Shown here: positions 53,856-62,730 of the stretch, piece after piece
Layout: every line of letters begins with the position of its first letter
How positions within the stretch are numbered: the first letter of the stretch is position 1
Assembly (NCBI RefSeq): GCF_017315945.1
Contig: NZ_JAFLWI010000002.1
Span: 1 to 64,000, forward strand
From: Candidatus Enterococcus courvalinii
GTDB taxonomy: Bacteria; Bacillota; Bacilli; Lactobacillales; Enterococcaceae
Reading direction: 5' to 3'
Length of the DNA stretch: 64,000 bases
Position numbers and translations under genes: made by a program
The notes under the pieces: generated by a model
Told to the model about the DNA's origin: nothing
The model's input: the letters and a program-made list of their open reading frames with translations, nothing else
The model's database searches: none

Positions 53856-54899
53856 ATGAAAAAAGCACGTGTCATTTATAATCCAACTTCAGGTAAAGAA
53901 TTGCTGAAAAAAAACCTCGCTGATATTCTTCAAGCACTGGAAGATGCAGGTTATGAAGCAAGTGCTTATGCAACAACTCCCGAAGAAAACTCTGCAAAAA
54001 ACGAAGCAACAAGAGTCGGAAAACTAGGCTTTGACTTGGTTGTAGCAGCAGGTGGAGATGGAACAATCAATGAAGTTGTGAATGGAATCGCACCATTGAA
54101 GAAACGACCTAAAATGGCGATTATCCCAGCTGGAACAACGAATGATTATGCACGAGCACTAAAAATCCCTCGTGATAACATTAAGGCAGCTGCCGAAGTC
54201 ATCAAAAAAAATCAGACGGTCAAAATGGACATTGGCCATGCCGAAAACAGTTACTTTATCAATATTGCAGCAGGTGGCTATTTAACGGAGTTAACTTATG
54301 AAGTACCATCTGAACTAAAAAGTATTTTTGGTTACTTGGCTTATCTCGCAAAAGGAGCAGAGATGTTACCTCGAGTGAAGCCAATCAAAATGCGTTTGAA
54401 GTATGATGAAGGGGAGTATATTGGCAATGCGTCCATGTTTTTCTTAGGATTAACGAATTCAGTCGGTGGCTTTGAGCAAATTGCTCCGGATGCAAAGCTT
54501 GACGATGGGAAATTTTCATTGATTATTGTCAAGACAGCCAATATTTTTGAAATTTTACACATTGCAGCACTGATGTTGAATGGCGGACGTCACGTCGAAG
54601 ATCATCGTGTGATTTATACAAAGACAAGTGAATTGTATGTTGAAACGGAAGATGATACAAATCGTCCTGTGATGATCAACTTAGATGGTGAATATGGTGG
54701 CGATGCACCAATGCATTTCTCTAATTTACATCAACACATTGAATTTTTTGCGAATACGGACAAGATTCCCGATGCCGCTATTACGGGTGTAGAGGAAGAA
54801 GAATTCGAAGAAGTTGGCAAAGAATTCGTGAAAGAAGTCGAACGATTAACAGACGAAGATATTGACGGTGATGGTAAGATCGCTGACGAGGAAAAATAG
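53856..54899 (+). CDS. dagK: diacylglycerol kinase (DgkB family)
   Basis: A 347-residue lipid kinase: IYNPTSGKELLKK at the start, the nucleotide loop VVAAGGDGTINEVVNG (about 65) and PAGTTNDYARAL (about 92), matching soluble DgkB, which recycles diacylglycerol made during lipoteichoic acid synthesis. The C-terminus has an acidic extension (EEEEFEEVGKEF; DEDIDGDGKIADEEK) with an EF-hand-like Asp/Gly loop. It sits ten bases after gatB, so it is in that operon. Confidence 0.93.
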   Translation: MKKARVIYNPTSGKELLKKNLADILQALEDAGYEASAYATTPEENSAKNEATRVGKLGFDLVVAAGGDGTINEVVNGIAPLKKRPKMAIIPAGTTNDYARALKIPRDNIKAAAEVIKKNQTVKMDIGHAENSYFINIAAGGYLTELTYEVPSELKSIFGYLAYLAKGAEMLPRVKPIKMRLKYDEGEYIGNASMFFLGLTNSVGGFEQIAPDAKLDDGKFSLIIVKTANIFEILHIAALMLNGGRHVEDHRVIYTKTSELYVETEDDTNRPVMINLDGEYGGDAPMHFSNLHQHIEFFANTDKIPDAAITGVEEEEFEEVGKEFVKEVERLTDEDIDGDGKIADEEK

Positions 54900-54905
54900 A
54901 CAGAC

Positions 54906-54946
54906 AACCGGTACTGATACTAGGAACCTAGGTCAGTGCCGGTTTT
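54906..54946 (+). terminator. terminator of gatCAB-dagK
   Basis: AACCGG(T)ACTGA pairs with TCAGT(G)CCGGTT, inner CTAGG/CCTAG also pairs, then TTTT. Confidence 0.8.
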
Positions 54947-55016
54947 AGTTGTTGTGAAAAACAATAATTTATAGTAGAGTCAGAACTAGAAAAGTAAGAA
55001 GCTAAAGGAGTAAATA

Positions 55017-56387
55017 ATGAGCGAACAAACAGTGAAAAAAAATGAACGTTATACCGTAAAAATTATTGATTTGAGTTATGAAGGAATGGGCGTAGCTAAA
55101 ATTGATGGCTACCCGTTGTTTATTGAAAATGCGTTGCCTGGAGAAGAAGTTGAAGTACTTGTCTTAAAGGCGGGAAATAAATTTGGCTATGCAAAAGTCG
55201 AAAAATGGTTAACAACTTCACCAGATCGTCAACCTGTTGAAGACAAAACGTTGATTCGTACAGGTATCGCTCCACTTGCACACTTGAGTTATGAAAAACA
55301 ATTAGTGTTCAAACAACACCAAGTTGAAAATGTGATGGAAAAAATTGCGAAGTTACCCGAAGTACCCGTTCTACCAGTAGTAGGGATGGCTTCACCAGTT
55401 GCTTACCGAAATAAAGCACAAATTCCTGTTCGTAAAATTGATGGCCATTTGGCCACTGGTTTTTATAAGAAAAACAGCCATGATTTAGTTTCGATTACAG
55501 ATTTTTATATTCAAGATCCAGAAATCGATAAAGCAATCGTTGTTGTGCGTGACATCTTAGAACGTTTCCAAGTTCGTGCGTATAATGAAGCTAAAAACGA
55601 AGGACAAATTCGTCATATCGTTATTCGTCGTGGACATTATTCACATGAAATGATGGTTGTTTTAGTGACACGTAAAGAAAAATTCTTCAAAGCAAAAGAG
55701 ATTGCTAAAGTAATTCATGAAGAGTTACCAGAAGTTGTTTCAGTCATTCAAAATATCAATAAAGAGAAAACAAATGTCATCTTTGGTAAAAAAGAAGTTG
55801 TTTTATTTGGAAAAGATTACATTGAAGATCAACTATTAGGTAAGACTTTCCGAATTTCTGCGAAATCATTTTATCAAGTCAATACACAGCAAGCAGAATA
55901 TCTTTATCAAACGGCGATTGATTTTGCAGGCTTGAACAAAGAAGATGTTGTAATCGATGCTTATTCAGGAATTGGTACCATTGGATTATCATTAGCTGAT
56001 CGTGTGGCGGAAGTTTATGGAATGGAAATCATCTCTGAAGCGATTGAAGATGCACAGTTTAACGCACTAACTAATAAAATCGAAAACGCTCATTATGAAG
56101 TAGGAAAAGCTGAGAAAGCAATGAAGAAGTGGCAAGATAAAGGAGTTAAACCTTCTGTTATTATGGTTGACCCACCACGTAAAGGACTAGATGGAAGTTT
56201 CATTGAATCAGCAATTGAAATGAATCCTTCTCGAATCGTCTATATTTCATGTAATCCAGCAACTTTTGCGCGTGATGCAAAATTATTTGCAGAAGCAGGT
56301 TATGAAACAACAAAAGTGCAACCTGTTGATTTGTTCCCGCAAACGCATCATGTGGAGTTGGTGGCGTTACTAACAAAGAAGAAGTAG
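55017..56387 (+). CDS. rlmD: RlmD-type 23S rRNA uracil-5-methyltransferase
   Basis: A 456-residue RumA/RlmD-family enzyme. An N-terminal TRAM RNA-binding domain (about 8-66; DLSYEGMGVAKIDGYP) is followed by the RumA-type central part and the SAM fold with IDAYSGIGTIGLSLA (about 311), MVDPPRKGLD (about 383) and the catalytic Cys in YISCNPATFARD (about 414). It methylates a uracil of 23S rRNA; which position (1939 or 747 type) cannot be fixed from sequence. It is monocistronic and the last core gene before the accessory island. Confidence 0.92.
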   Translation: MSEQTVKKNERYTVKIIDLSYEGMGVAKIDGYPLFIENALPGEEVEVLVLKAGNKFGYAKVEKWLTTSPDRQPVEDKTLIRTGIAPLAHLSYEKQLVFKQHQVENVMEKIAKLPEVPVLPVVGMASPVAYRNKAQIPVRKIDGHLATGFYKKNSHDLVSITDFYIQDPEIDKAIVVVRDILERFQVRAYNEAKNEGQIRHIVIRRGHYSHEMMVVLVTRKEKFFKAKEIAKVIHEELPEVVSVIQNINKEKTNVIFGKKEVVLFGKDYIEDQLLGKTFRISAKSFYQVNTQQAEYLYQTAIDFAGLNKEDVVIDAYSGIGTIGLSLADRVAEVYGMEIISEAIEDAQFNALTNKIENAHYEVGKAEKAMKKWQDKGVKPSVIMVDPPRKGLDGSFIESAIEMNPSRIVYISCNPATFARDAKLFAEAGYETTKVQPVDLFPQTHHVELVALLTKKK

Positions 56388-56431
56388 AGTAAGGTTGTAA
56401 AAGGCTTGATATAAATGTTTTTATGATAATC

Positions 56432-56476
56432 GAGATTTTAGGCGAGATGAGAATCTTGCTTAAAATCTCTTTTTTT
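56432..56476 (+). terminator. rlmD terminator
   Basis: GAGATTTTA(G)GC and AGA/TCT pair with GCTTAAAATCTC, followed by seven Ts. Confidence 0.85.
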
Positions 56477-56508
56477 GTTTGTTAGGAAATAGATCACTGA
56501 TTTAAAAA

Positions 56509-56517
56509 TGGTATACT
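56509..56517 (+). promoter_or_regulatory. extended -10 promoter of the short unit
   Basis: TGG-TATACT (TATACT at 56512-56517). A transcript would start near 56524, only about 19 bases before the ATG of the small ORF. Confidence 0.5.
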
Positions 56518-56542
56518 TATAAAGTATTTGGAGGGAAGACTA

Positions 56543-56734
56543 ATGTATTCCCTTAATAGAGGAGCTGTTACCGCTGAAATATGTTCCCACAAACTAGTAA
56601 TATACAAAAATTTCTTTGGAACAATTCCTATATACTAGCAACAACCCAAAATGCCAAAAGACATCAATTTTATCATGTCAAGTTATGTGGAAGTTGGTGG
56701 CATTGTTTACTCGAGTGGCGCGTTGATATACTAA
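56543..56734 (+). other. small ORF of 31 codons, continued in frame after a TAG
   Basis: An ATG (56543) with GGAGGG at ideal spacing starts a 31-residue frame (MYSLNRGAVTAEICSHKLV ... FFGTIPIY) that stops at TAG 56636-56638. The same frame then stays open for 31 more codons, with an internal ATG at 56651 (MPKDINFIMSSYVEVGG), to TAA 56732-56734. So this is either a 31-residue peptide gene or a 62-codon gene broken by one stop. It lies between an extended -10 promoter and a perfect terminator. No family recognised. Confidence 0.4.
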
Positions 56735-56740
56735 TGATTT

Positions 56741-56774
56741 GAGCGATTCGGGATAATTCTCGAATCGCTCTTTT
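56741..56774 (+). terminator. terminator of the short unit
   Basis: A perfect 10-bp stem (GAGCGATTCG / CGAATCGCTC), 10-base loop, TTTT. It closes a transcription unit of about 250 bases. Confidence 0.85.
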
Positions 56775-56863
56775 GTATTCTCTCAAAACTATTTGTTTGA
56801 ATGGTAGTTTTGACTATTAGGAAATGACAGTGATTAGTTGGTAATGGTTCATAAAGATATCCA

Positions 56864-56877
56864 TGTTACAATATACT
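56864..56877 (+). promoter_or_regulatory. helicase-gene promoter
   Basis: TGT-TACAAT (TACAAT at 56867-56872), overlapped by TATACT at 56872-56877. The helicase ATG lies 37 bases further with AAGGAG before it. Confidence 0.45.
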
Positions 56878-56913
56878 TGGATTGATGAAAAAAATAGGAT
56901 AAGGAGTGGCCAC

Positions 56914-59900
56914 ATGGATATAAAACAAAAGATATTAAATGCATGGATTACCATAGAGCAGTTTTCAGCAGGAGATATTGATTTAAAAAAGGGTGAAAAT
57001 GTAAGGTACAATTACCACCATATTGTGAAAATTGGACCTCATTTTTTACTGAAAAGTTAAATGATCTTAAAATGTATCAAAAGAAATCCGAGAAACAATT
57101 AAGCGATGCTGGATTTACTCTTTTCTTTGATGTCTTTAAATTTGAAGAATTAATCAATGATTTGTCTGATAAATTTCATCTTGTTGATGAGTATAGAGAG
57201 GATAATAAGACAAAAAAATTTACATATTGCGTAACGTTCATGGTTAATCAAGATAGTTTTAAGCTAGTCGATCATTCATCATTTTACACAATGAGTGGAT
57301 ATGCGCATCGTAAAGGGAAACTCCCAGCTGACATTTCTGAAATAGAGGACCAGATAAGTAGTCACTTAGCCGAATTATTTGAACATGATTTTGAAAAGGG
57401 AATGTCTCAATTAGTGGCGCGAGAAGTACAGTGGTCTAGCCAAAACTATTATGAAATTCAGAGTGATATAACACAGAACGATCCTTTTTTACATTCTTTC
57501 TATATCGATGATTTAGAGTTGGCTAAAAGATTTGATTCGGATAACTTAAATCGATATTTATTCGGTTTTTTAGGTGAAAAAATTAATTTAGATAGCAATA
57601 AGGAATCTAAAAATTTTAATAAAGAAGAAATTGCTGAAATTCTTCAACCCAAGAATGATCCTTTGGGCCGCTTTCCATCTAATCCGGATCATCCACTCTC
57701 TTTAATGCAACAAATAGCTGTGAACGTGGCACTTAATGATAAAAATGATATTAGTGGTGTTAACGGTCCTCCAGGAACAGGGAAAACAACGCTTCTCAAG
57801 GATGTTTTTGCTGAATTAATTGTTCAACAAGCAAGTGAGATTTGTGGTTTAAAAGACAGGCATATCGAAGAAACAGAAATGTATTATAAAAAAGGCAAGA
57901 TTGCAAAATTAAAAGATTGTATCGCTGATAAAAATATTGTTGTTGCGAGTTCTAATAATGGAGCAGTTCAAAACATTGTGAATGAACTGCCGCAGCAAGA
58001 AAAAATAGATAAACAATTTTTGAATGATGTTTTATCAGTCGATTATTTTACAGATATAAGTAATAATGAACCGACTGATGAAAATTGGGGCACATTTGCA
58101 ACGGAGGGTGGTAAGAAAACAAATATAAAAAAAATGATTGAAATTGTTAAACAGATGTCTGATGAATTATGTTCGGAAGATTTTGTATCAAATAAAAATA
58201 TATACACCGATTTTATTAAACAATATAATCTTGTTAAAACTTTGAGACAGAACGCGCAAGTGATAGCGAATACTCATAAGAAGTTTTTGAATTTACAGGA
58301 GAGGCAAAAGTCCACAGAAAAGATATTTCATGAAGAACTTCCTAAACGAGAAGTCGAGAAAGAAGAGAAAATTAAGAGGTTACAGAAAAAAATTGATTTT
58401 TTGTCAATGTCGGTTGAATTACACAATGCTAACGTAGCATCAATTAAGAATGATATGGCACTCCACGCGAAAAACATGGAATTATTAAAATTGAACATGG
58501 AGGCAGTGAAACAGCAGAAACCATTTGCATTTTGGCTGTTAAAAATCGTTCATCATCGTTCCGCCAAAGCGTATACAGAACAGTGGGCAATGATATCTAG
58601 TTCAATAACAAATTCACTCGATGAACAAAACTTTTTGAAAAAAACTTATGAGGTTGAATATAACAACGCATCAAAATTAAAAAAAGAGCAGGAAACTTAT
58701 ATTGTTGACAAAGAACGAATAGATATTTCATTTAATTCCTGGAAACAAGAAAATGAAGATGCCTTAAAGGATTTAAAATATAAAGTAGATTCTTTAAAAA
58801 AAGAAATAAAAGAGTCTAAATTTAAGCCGCTTGATTTATCACAGTCATATGCAGATTTACAACAAGATAATCCCTGGTTCAATAAACAATACCGTATTGA
58901 ACAATCTAAATTGTTTATTGCTGCAATAGCTGTAAGAAAGCAGTTTTTATATGAAAACAGAAAAAGCTTAAAGGCTAGCGTGAATATTTGGAATAGAATG
59001 CAAGATTATACCATTCCTCAAAAGAAGTATCTTATCTCATTGGCATGGAGTTGGATAAACTTTGCTATTCCTGTGGTAAGTACTACATTTGCTAGCTTTG
59101 GTAGAATGTTTAAAGACATGGGAGTTGGCTCCATTGCAAATCTATTTATTGATGAGGCAGGGCAAGCCACACCACAATCAGCAATTGGGGCAATATTTAG
59201 AAGTCGCCGAATTATGGCAGTTGGAGATCCGGCACAGATAACACCAGTTGTATCATTGAGCACTGGTATTATCGGATTAATTGCTTCACAGTCTGCTAAT
59301 TCAAAAAACATCGAAAATGTCGTGAACGGCTATTCATCTGTTCAGACTCTTGTAGATGAGGCAAGTCAGTTTGGGTATCGGAAGACAAATAATGAATGGA
59401 TTGGGATTCCGCTTTGGGTTCATCGTCGTTGCTCGAATCCAATGTTCAGCATTTCAAATGAGATTTCTTATGGGGGGCAGATGGTGCTTGCAAGGGAAAA
59501 GTCTCAACTAGGTAAAGGTTGCTGGATTGATATCGTTGGGAAGTCTAATAACAAATTTGTTGAAGAACAGGCAATACGTTTGAAAAATGACATTTTAAAA
59601 CGAACAGAGAACTCAGGAGAAACGAAGCCAAGCATCTATGTGATTTCTCCTTTTAAAAATATTGTAGAGCAGCTGAAGAAATATTTGAGTGGAATTAAGG
59701 ACTTTAAAAAGACAAATATAGGTACAGTTCATACTTTTCAGGGGAAAGAAGCAGCTGTTGTCTACCTTGTTTTAGGTGCAAGTTTTGAAGAAAAAGGTGC
59801 TGCGAGTTGGGCTGTTTCTGAGCCTAATTTGATGAATGTAGCAGCTACACGAGCCAAGGAAGAATTCTATATAATTGGAGATAAAAAAATGTATAGATCT

Positions 59901-59951
59901 CTCAAGTCAGAAGTTGTAGATAAGACTTTAGCAGTTTTTGATAAACAATAA
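56914..59951 (+). pseudogene. SF1 (UPF1/DNA2-like) helicase, broken by a frameshift
   Basis: The gene starts at ATG 56914 (AAGGAG upstream): MDIKQKILNAWITIEQF to KKGENV, then the frame is lost near 57003-57006. Restoring one base (GTAAGG to GTAAAGG) joins it to VQLPPYCENWTSFFTEKLND and the 959-codon frame that follows, about 1012 residues in all. Walker A GPPGTGKTT is near residue 286, DEAG motif II in LFIDEAGQAT near 747, GDPAQITP near 775, HTFQGKE near 940 and NVAATRAKEEFY near 976. A long Lys/Glu-rich coiled coil (about 420-620) separates the two motor parts. Helicases of this type occur in RNA metabolism and phage defence; no nuclease motif was seen. The gene uses more ATA, AGA and AGG codons than its neighbours, suggesting acquisition. 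Translation might still start at ATG 57072. Confidence 0.75.
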
Positions 59952-60041
59952 AGTAATTCGAATATCACAATTACTATGACTTACGAGCTAGAATTTATAT
60001 TATCCAGGTCTTGATTTTTAAAAATCAAACGAATGCAAAAA

Positions 60042-60076
60042 AGAATCCACCCAAGCTGATTGCTTGAATGGATTCT
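60042..60076 (-). terminator. terminator of the GIY-YIG gene
   Basis: AGAATCCA / TGGATTCT with inner AAGC/GCTT pairing; on the reverse strand it ends in TTTTTT. The remaining 59952-60156 holds nothing else. Confidence 0.7.
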
Positions 60077-60156
60077 AGAATTGATTTTTCAAGTTTGATA
60101 CTCACTAATATCATTTGATGAAGAGCCAATCAAAAAAATATAGGTCTGCCGAGAGT

Positions 60157-60483
60157 CTAATTCTGAGCTAATTCTTCTTTTTTTAGTTCTAGCAGTTCAA
60201 TCAAATCTTTCTTAAACTCATTTTCACTTTGTTCAGGTTTCTTTTTCATCGTTTCAATGATTTTAAATGAGAAGGCATCTTTTCCATCAGCCTTCCATTC
60301 GGCAGCTATTATCAGTGAAAATGGCTGATTCATCTTCTTCATAAACTCAAAGCGATTTTCGACTTTCAAAACATCTTGAGCGTAGTCAAGCCAGAACGTT
60401 CCAGATTTGGTATTGGAAATCTTGTAGATACCACCAATTTGCTCACGTTCTCGGTAAGCCATTTTCATTTCTTTTTTATCCAT
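60157..60483 (-). CDS. GIY-YIG nuclease family protein, small
   Basis: 108 residues from ATG 60483 (GAGG 11 bases upstream; the frame is open further up but without a better site). GGIYKISNTKSGTFWLDY near residue 15 resembles the first GIY-YIG strand pair, followed by NRFEFMKKM and an acidic/basic helical end. The second half of the signature (YIG) is replaced by FWL and the catalytic Arg context is weak, so it may be inactive. Small proteins of this type are widespread in enterococci and their role is unknown. Reverse orientation, own terminator. Confidence 0.6.
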   Translation of the reverse strand: MDKKEMKMAYREREQIGGIYKISNTKSGTFWLDYAQDVLKVENRFEFMKKMNQPFSLIIAAEWKADGKDAFSFKIIETMKKKPEQSENEFKKDLIELLELKKEELAQN

Positions 60484-60567
60484 TATTTTCACAACCTCGC
60501 GATAGCTATTTCGTTTAAGTATAGCATAAAATGGAATCATGAGGTTCTAAACTTCTTTTACTTATAG

Positions 60568-60723
60568 AGGAAAGGGGAAATAATTTGCGTCAAGAATGTC
60601 TTTTGTACTAATTGTGGTAGTACCACGAGGTCTTATTATAAGCTGAAAATTAGTAGGGGATTGCCTGTTCTTAAGGCTAATTGTAAGAGTCACGATATGT
60701 CAGCAACACGCGTAGTTGATTGA
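60568..60723 (+). other. short frame with a CxxC motif and no normal start
   Basis: Fifty-one codons open between TAG 60565 and TGA 60721, with FCTNCGSTTRSYYKLKISRG and later ANCKSH, so a CxxC plus C-x2-H zinc-ribbon-like layout. There is no ATG, GTG or TTG near the AAAGGGG site; only ATA/ATT codons. It may be a gene fragment, for example the zinc end of a lost protein. The rest of 60484-60840 contains a long T run and the leader of the next small gene. Confidence 0.25.
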
Positions 60724-60840
60724 TTTGTACTTCTTTTTTTAGCCACACCAAAAAAAAGAATGATTTTACTTGTTTTTTATTGTATATTAAACAAGGAGAA
60801 AGTTGCTACTGTTGCAGGATAAATAAAGGTGGAATAAAAA

Positions 60841-60968
60841 TGAATTCAAAAGAAAAAATGTTAGAATTGATTAAAAAGAAACAAGGCGGAGGCAGATCAG
60901 AACAAAAAGATACGCCTAAAAATGATCGCCGAAACATGCGTAAAGGACCTAAAATCTTTAATAAGTAA
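60841..60968 (+). CDS. small basic protein, 42 residues
   Basis: ATG 60841 with GGTGG upstream. The sequence is strongly basic and hydrophilic (MNSKEKMLELIKKKQGGG, then NDRRNMRKGPKIFNK), like small nucleic-acid-binding or ribosome-associated peptides, but no family can be named. A perfect terminator follows within 12 bases and TATATT at 60783-60788 may be its -10, so it forms a complete short unit. The frame extends further upstream, but without a start that fits a binding site. Confidence 0.6.
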
Positions 60969-60978
60969 TCGGCGAATT

Positions 60979-61019
60979 AAAAGGAGTTATGACAATTTAA
61001 TTGTCATAACTCCTTTTTT
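60979..61019. terminator. terminator after the 42-residue gene
   Basis: AAAAGGAGTTATGACAATT and its exact complement with almost no loop, followed by Ts: a perfect palindrome able to act both ways. Confidence 0.9.
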
Positions 61020-61102
61020 GTATAAACAGATTGGAAACTTATTCCTTTAAAAAGTAAGTAGAATATGCTCAAAATTGGCGGAGCACTCGGCCACAAATTT
61101 TC

Positions 61103-61381
61103 TTACTTCTTGAAAGTACTCATTGACTCCAAATCTTTTTGAACATTCTTAATAAAGGTTGCAAAAATTTTTGGTTGTATACTCCGTTTTTTTAAGCGTG
61201 TTAATCAATTAACTGGTGGAATCAAAACCAACTCGTTCACCAACAAGCTGAATCGATAAATCAGATTGATTAGGAACCTTTTTGCTTGGGGAATGCGAAA
61301 GTCAATCCTTGGTGTAGGTGAACCAATAGCATCATCAGTGTTGGAAAGAGTAATAGAGGTTGAAGCAATTATTTGTTTCAC
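61103..61381 (-). other. gene-poor stretch, possible decayed reverse-strand frame
   Basis: The 525 bases from 61020 to 61545 hold no normal gene. A reverse-strand frame from GTG 61381 runs about 60 codons (including IDFRIPQAKRFLINLIYRF), meets a TGA, then continues in frame (PKIFATFIKNVQKDLESM) to TAA 61103. No ribosome binding site or family is evident, and it may be chance. A short stem (CACTC / GAGTG, then Ts) lies at about 61380-61410. Confidence 0.2.
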
Positions 61382-61491
61382 TCTCTATATTGATTAAATG
61401 AGTGAGTTTTTTCATAAGTAAAAGAGGATTTTATTGCTCTTTAGCAACTCATTACGAAAAAATAAAATTTTGGAAAAATCCTAGAATCTGT

Positions 61492-61520
61492 CTGACATTT
61501 TAGCAGAAGTATGCTATTTT
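61492..61520 (+). promoter_or_regulatory. promoter of the LCP-like gene
   Basis: CTGACA (61492-61497), 17 bases, TGC-TATTTT (TATTTT at 61515-61520). Confidence 0.6.
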
Positions 61521-61545
61521 AAAAAGGAAGTAAAGGAGGAGAAAA

Positions 61546-62217
61546 ATGAATTTTTTAGTTGTTTTAAAAGATGAATCAGTTGAACGTTCCACTTTTATTT
61601 ATGTTCAATTAAATCAAGAAAAAACGTTACTGCATTTTTCACCAGAATTCCATTTAGAGGGATTAACCTTAGGGGAAGTTTATCAAACAAAAGGCATGTC
61701 AGCTATCCTAGATTTTTTTGGAAAGGAGCTTGACCTACCAGTCAAAGAGTTTATCGAAATCTCGTTAGCAGAGTGGGATCGAGTAACCACAGATTTATTT
61801 CCAACAGGTCTTGATGTGGAAACTGAGGAGGGTATCCTACATTTAAGTCCGACAGAGCTGCAACATCAGATGCGTTACCGAGTCGATGAGGAAGATTCTT
61901 TTTCGATTTTCAAACGGCAACAAAAGATTTTGAAAAGTTTTTTGAAACGACTGAGCAAAAAAAGAAATCTTTTGAGAACCACACAACTTTTGAAAAAGTA
62001 TCCTAATCTGATGCAGACGTCTATTCAATTTCCGCAGATTTTGTCACTGATTCATCGTTATTTACAAGTCCAACAATTACCATCGCGAAAACTTTCACTA
62101 CCTTTAGCAGACACGTTTCGGGTGGTCAAGCGAGCTGAAGAGAAAAAAGTGATCGTCATCGATTTTACGAGAAATCGAAACATGTTGCATCAAGTAACTA
62201 TGGGAAAAGCCAATTAG
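61546..62217 (+). CDS. LCP-like (LytR-CpsA-Psr related) protein without a membrane anchor
   Basis: A 223-residue protein. Middle and C-terminal parts resemble the LCP fold: FFGKELDLPVKEFIEISLAEW matches the LCP segment with a conserved Pro and F-x-x-I, LSPTELQHQMRYR matches the LN-GEQAL-YVRMR region, and FKRQQKILKSFLKRL matches the R-x-x-RQQ-hydrophobic helix. True LCP enzymes attach wall polymers and are membrane anchored; this one lacks any signal or membrane helix and several catalytic Arg and Asp residues, so enzymatic activity is doubtful. RBS AGGAGG. Terminator overlaps its stop. Confidence 0.55.
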   Translation: MNFLVVLKDESVERSTFIYVQLNQEKTLLHFSPEFHLEGLTLGEVYQTKGMSAILDFFGKELDLPVKEFIEISLAEWDRVTTDLFPTGLDVETEEGILHLSPTELQHQMRYRVDEEDSFSIFKRQQKILKSFLKRLSKKRNLLRTTQLLKKYPNLMQTSIQFPQILSLIHRYLQVQQLPSRKLSLPLADTFRVVKRAEEKKVIVIDFTRNRNMLHQVTMGKAN

Positions 62218-62230
62218 GGCTTTTCCTTTT
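62203..62230 (+). terminator. terminator at the end of the LCP-like gene
   Basis: GGAAAAGCC / GGCTTTTCC with a 6-base loop and TTTT; the stop codon lies in the loop. Confidence 0.75.
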
Positions 62231-62268
62231 GCACTTTTTATTCTATTAAATAGTCAATGGAGGAGAAA

Positions 62269-62718
62269 ATGGCCCAAGTTTGGTTACAACGAATGATTAA
62301 AATGTATCAAAAATATCAACAACTCATGAAAGGAAGATATGCAAAATTTGACGAATTGAATCGCTTTTTACTAATCTTTTCGCTTCTGTTTAGTTTGTTA
62401 AGTCGCTGGTTACCTTACGGGTCTGGTAGAGTATTATCTTTATTATTTTTAGGAGTTTTGCTCTATCGTTTCTTATCAACTAAAATTTATCCGAGATTGA
62501 ATGAAAATCAACGTTTTTTTAAAAAATGGCGAACGATAAGCAACTTTTTTCAAACAGTCACCAAAAGAAAAACAAAGACAAATAAGAAAACGGCTTACCA
62601 AACGTACACGTACTTTTCTTGCCCAAATTGCCAACAAAAGCAACGTGCTCCACAAGGTCGTGGGAAAATTCGAGTAACTTGTAAAAAATGTGGTACACGA
62701 TTTGAAACAAACGTATAG
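62269..62718 (+). CDS. zinc-ribbon membrane protein
   Basis: 149 residues from ATG 62269, with GGAGG upstream (an ATG at 62257 sits on that site). Two membrane helices (FLLIFSLLFSLLSRWL; VLSLLFLGVLLYRFL, about 35-75) are followed by a basic linker and a C-terminal zinc ribbon, SCPNCQQKQRAP and VTCKKCGTRF (two CxxC knuckles). Such proteins are common and uncharacterised in enterococci; the ribbon would face the cytoplasm. Twelve bases separate it from gpmA, so they may be cotranscribed. Confidence 0.75.
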   Translation: MAQVWLQRMIKMYQKYQQLMKGRYAKFDELNRFLLIFSLLFSLLSRWLPYGSGRVLSLLFLGVLLYRFLSTKIYPRLNENQRFFKKWRTISNFFQTVTKRKTKTNKKTAYQTYTYFSCPNCQQKQRAPQGRGKIRVTCKKCGTRFETNV

Positions 62719-62730
62719 GAAGTGGAAAAA

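Noticed and set aside
56509-56774. T-box or other known riboswitch in the short unit
   Set aside because: No T-box GGTGG bulge pairing with an antiterminator and no downstream gene in the right position; the terminator is simple.
56914-59951. Programmed frameshift in the helicase gene
   Set aside because: No slippery heptamer or stimulating stem is visible at the break; a lost base explains it.
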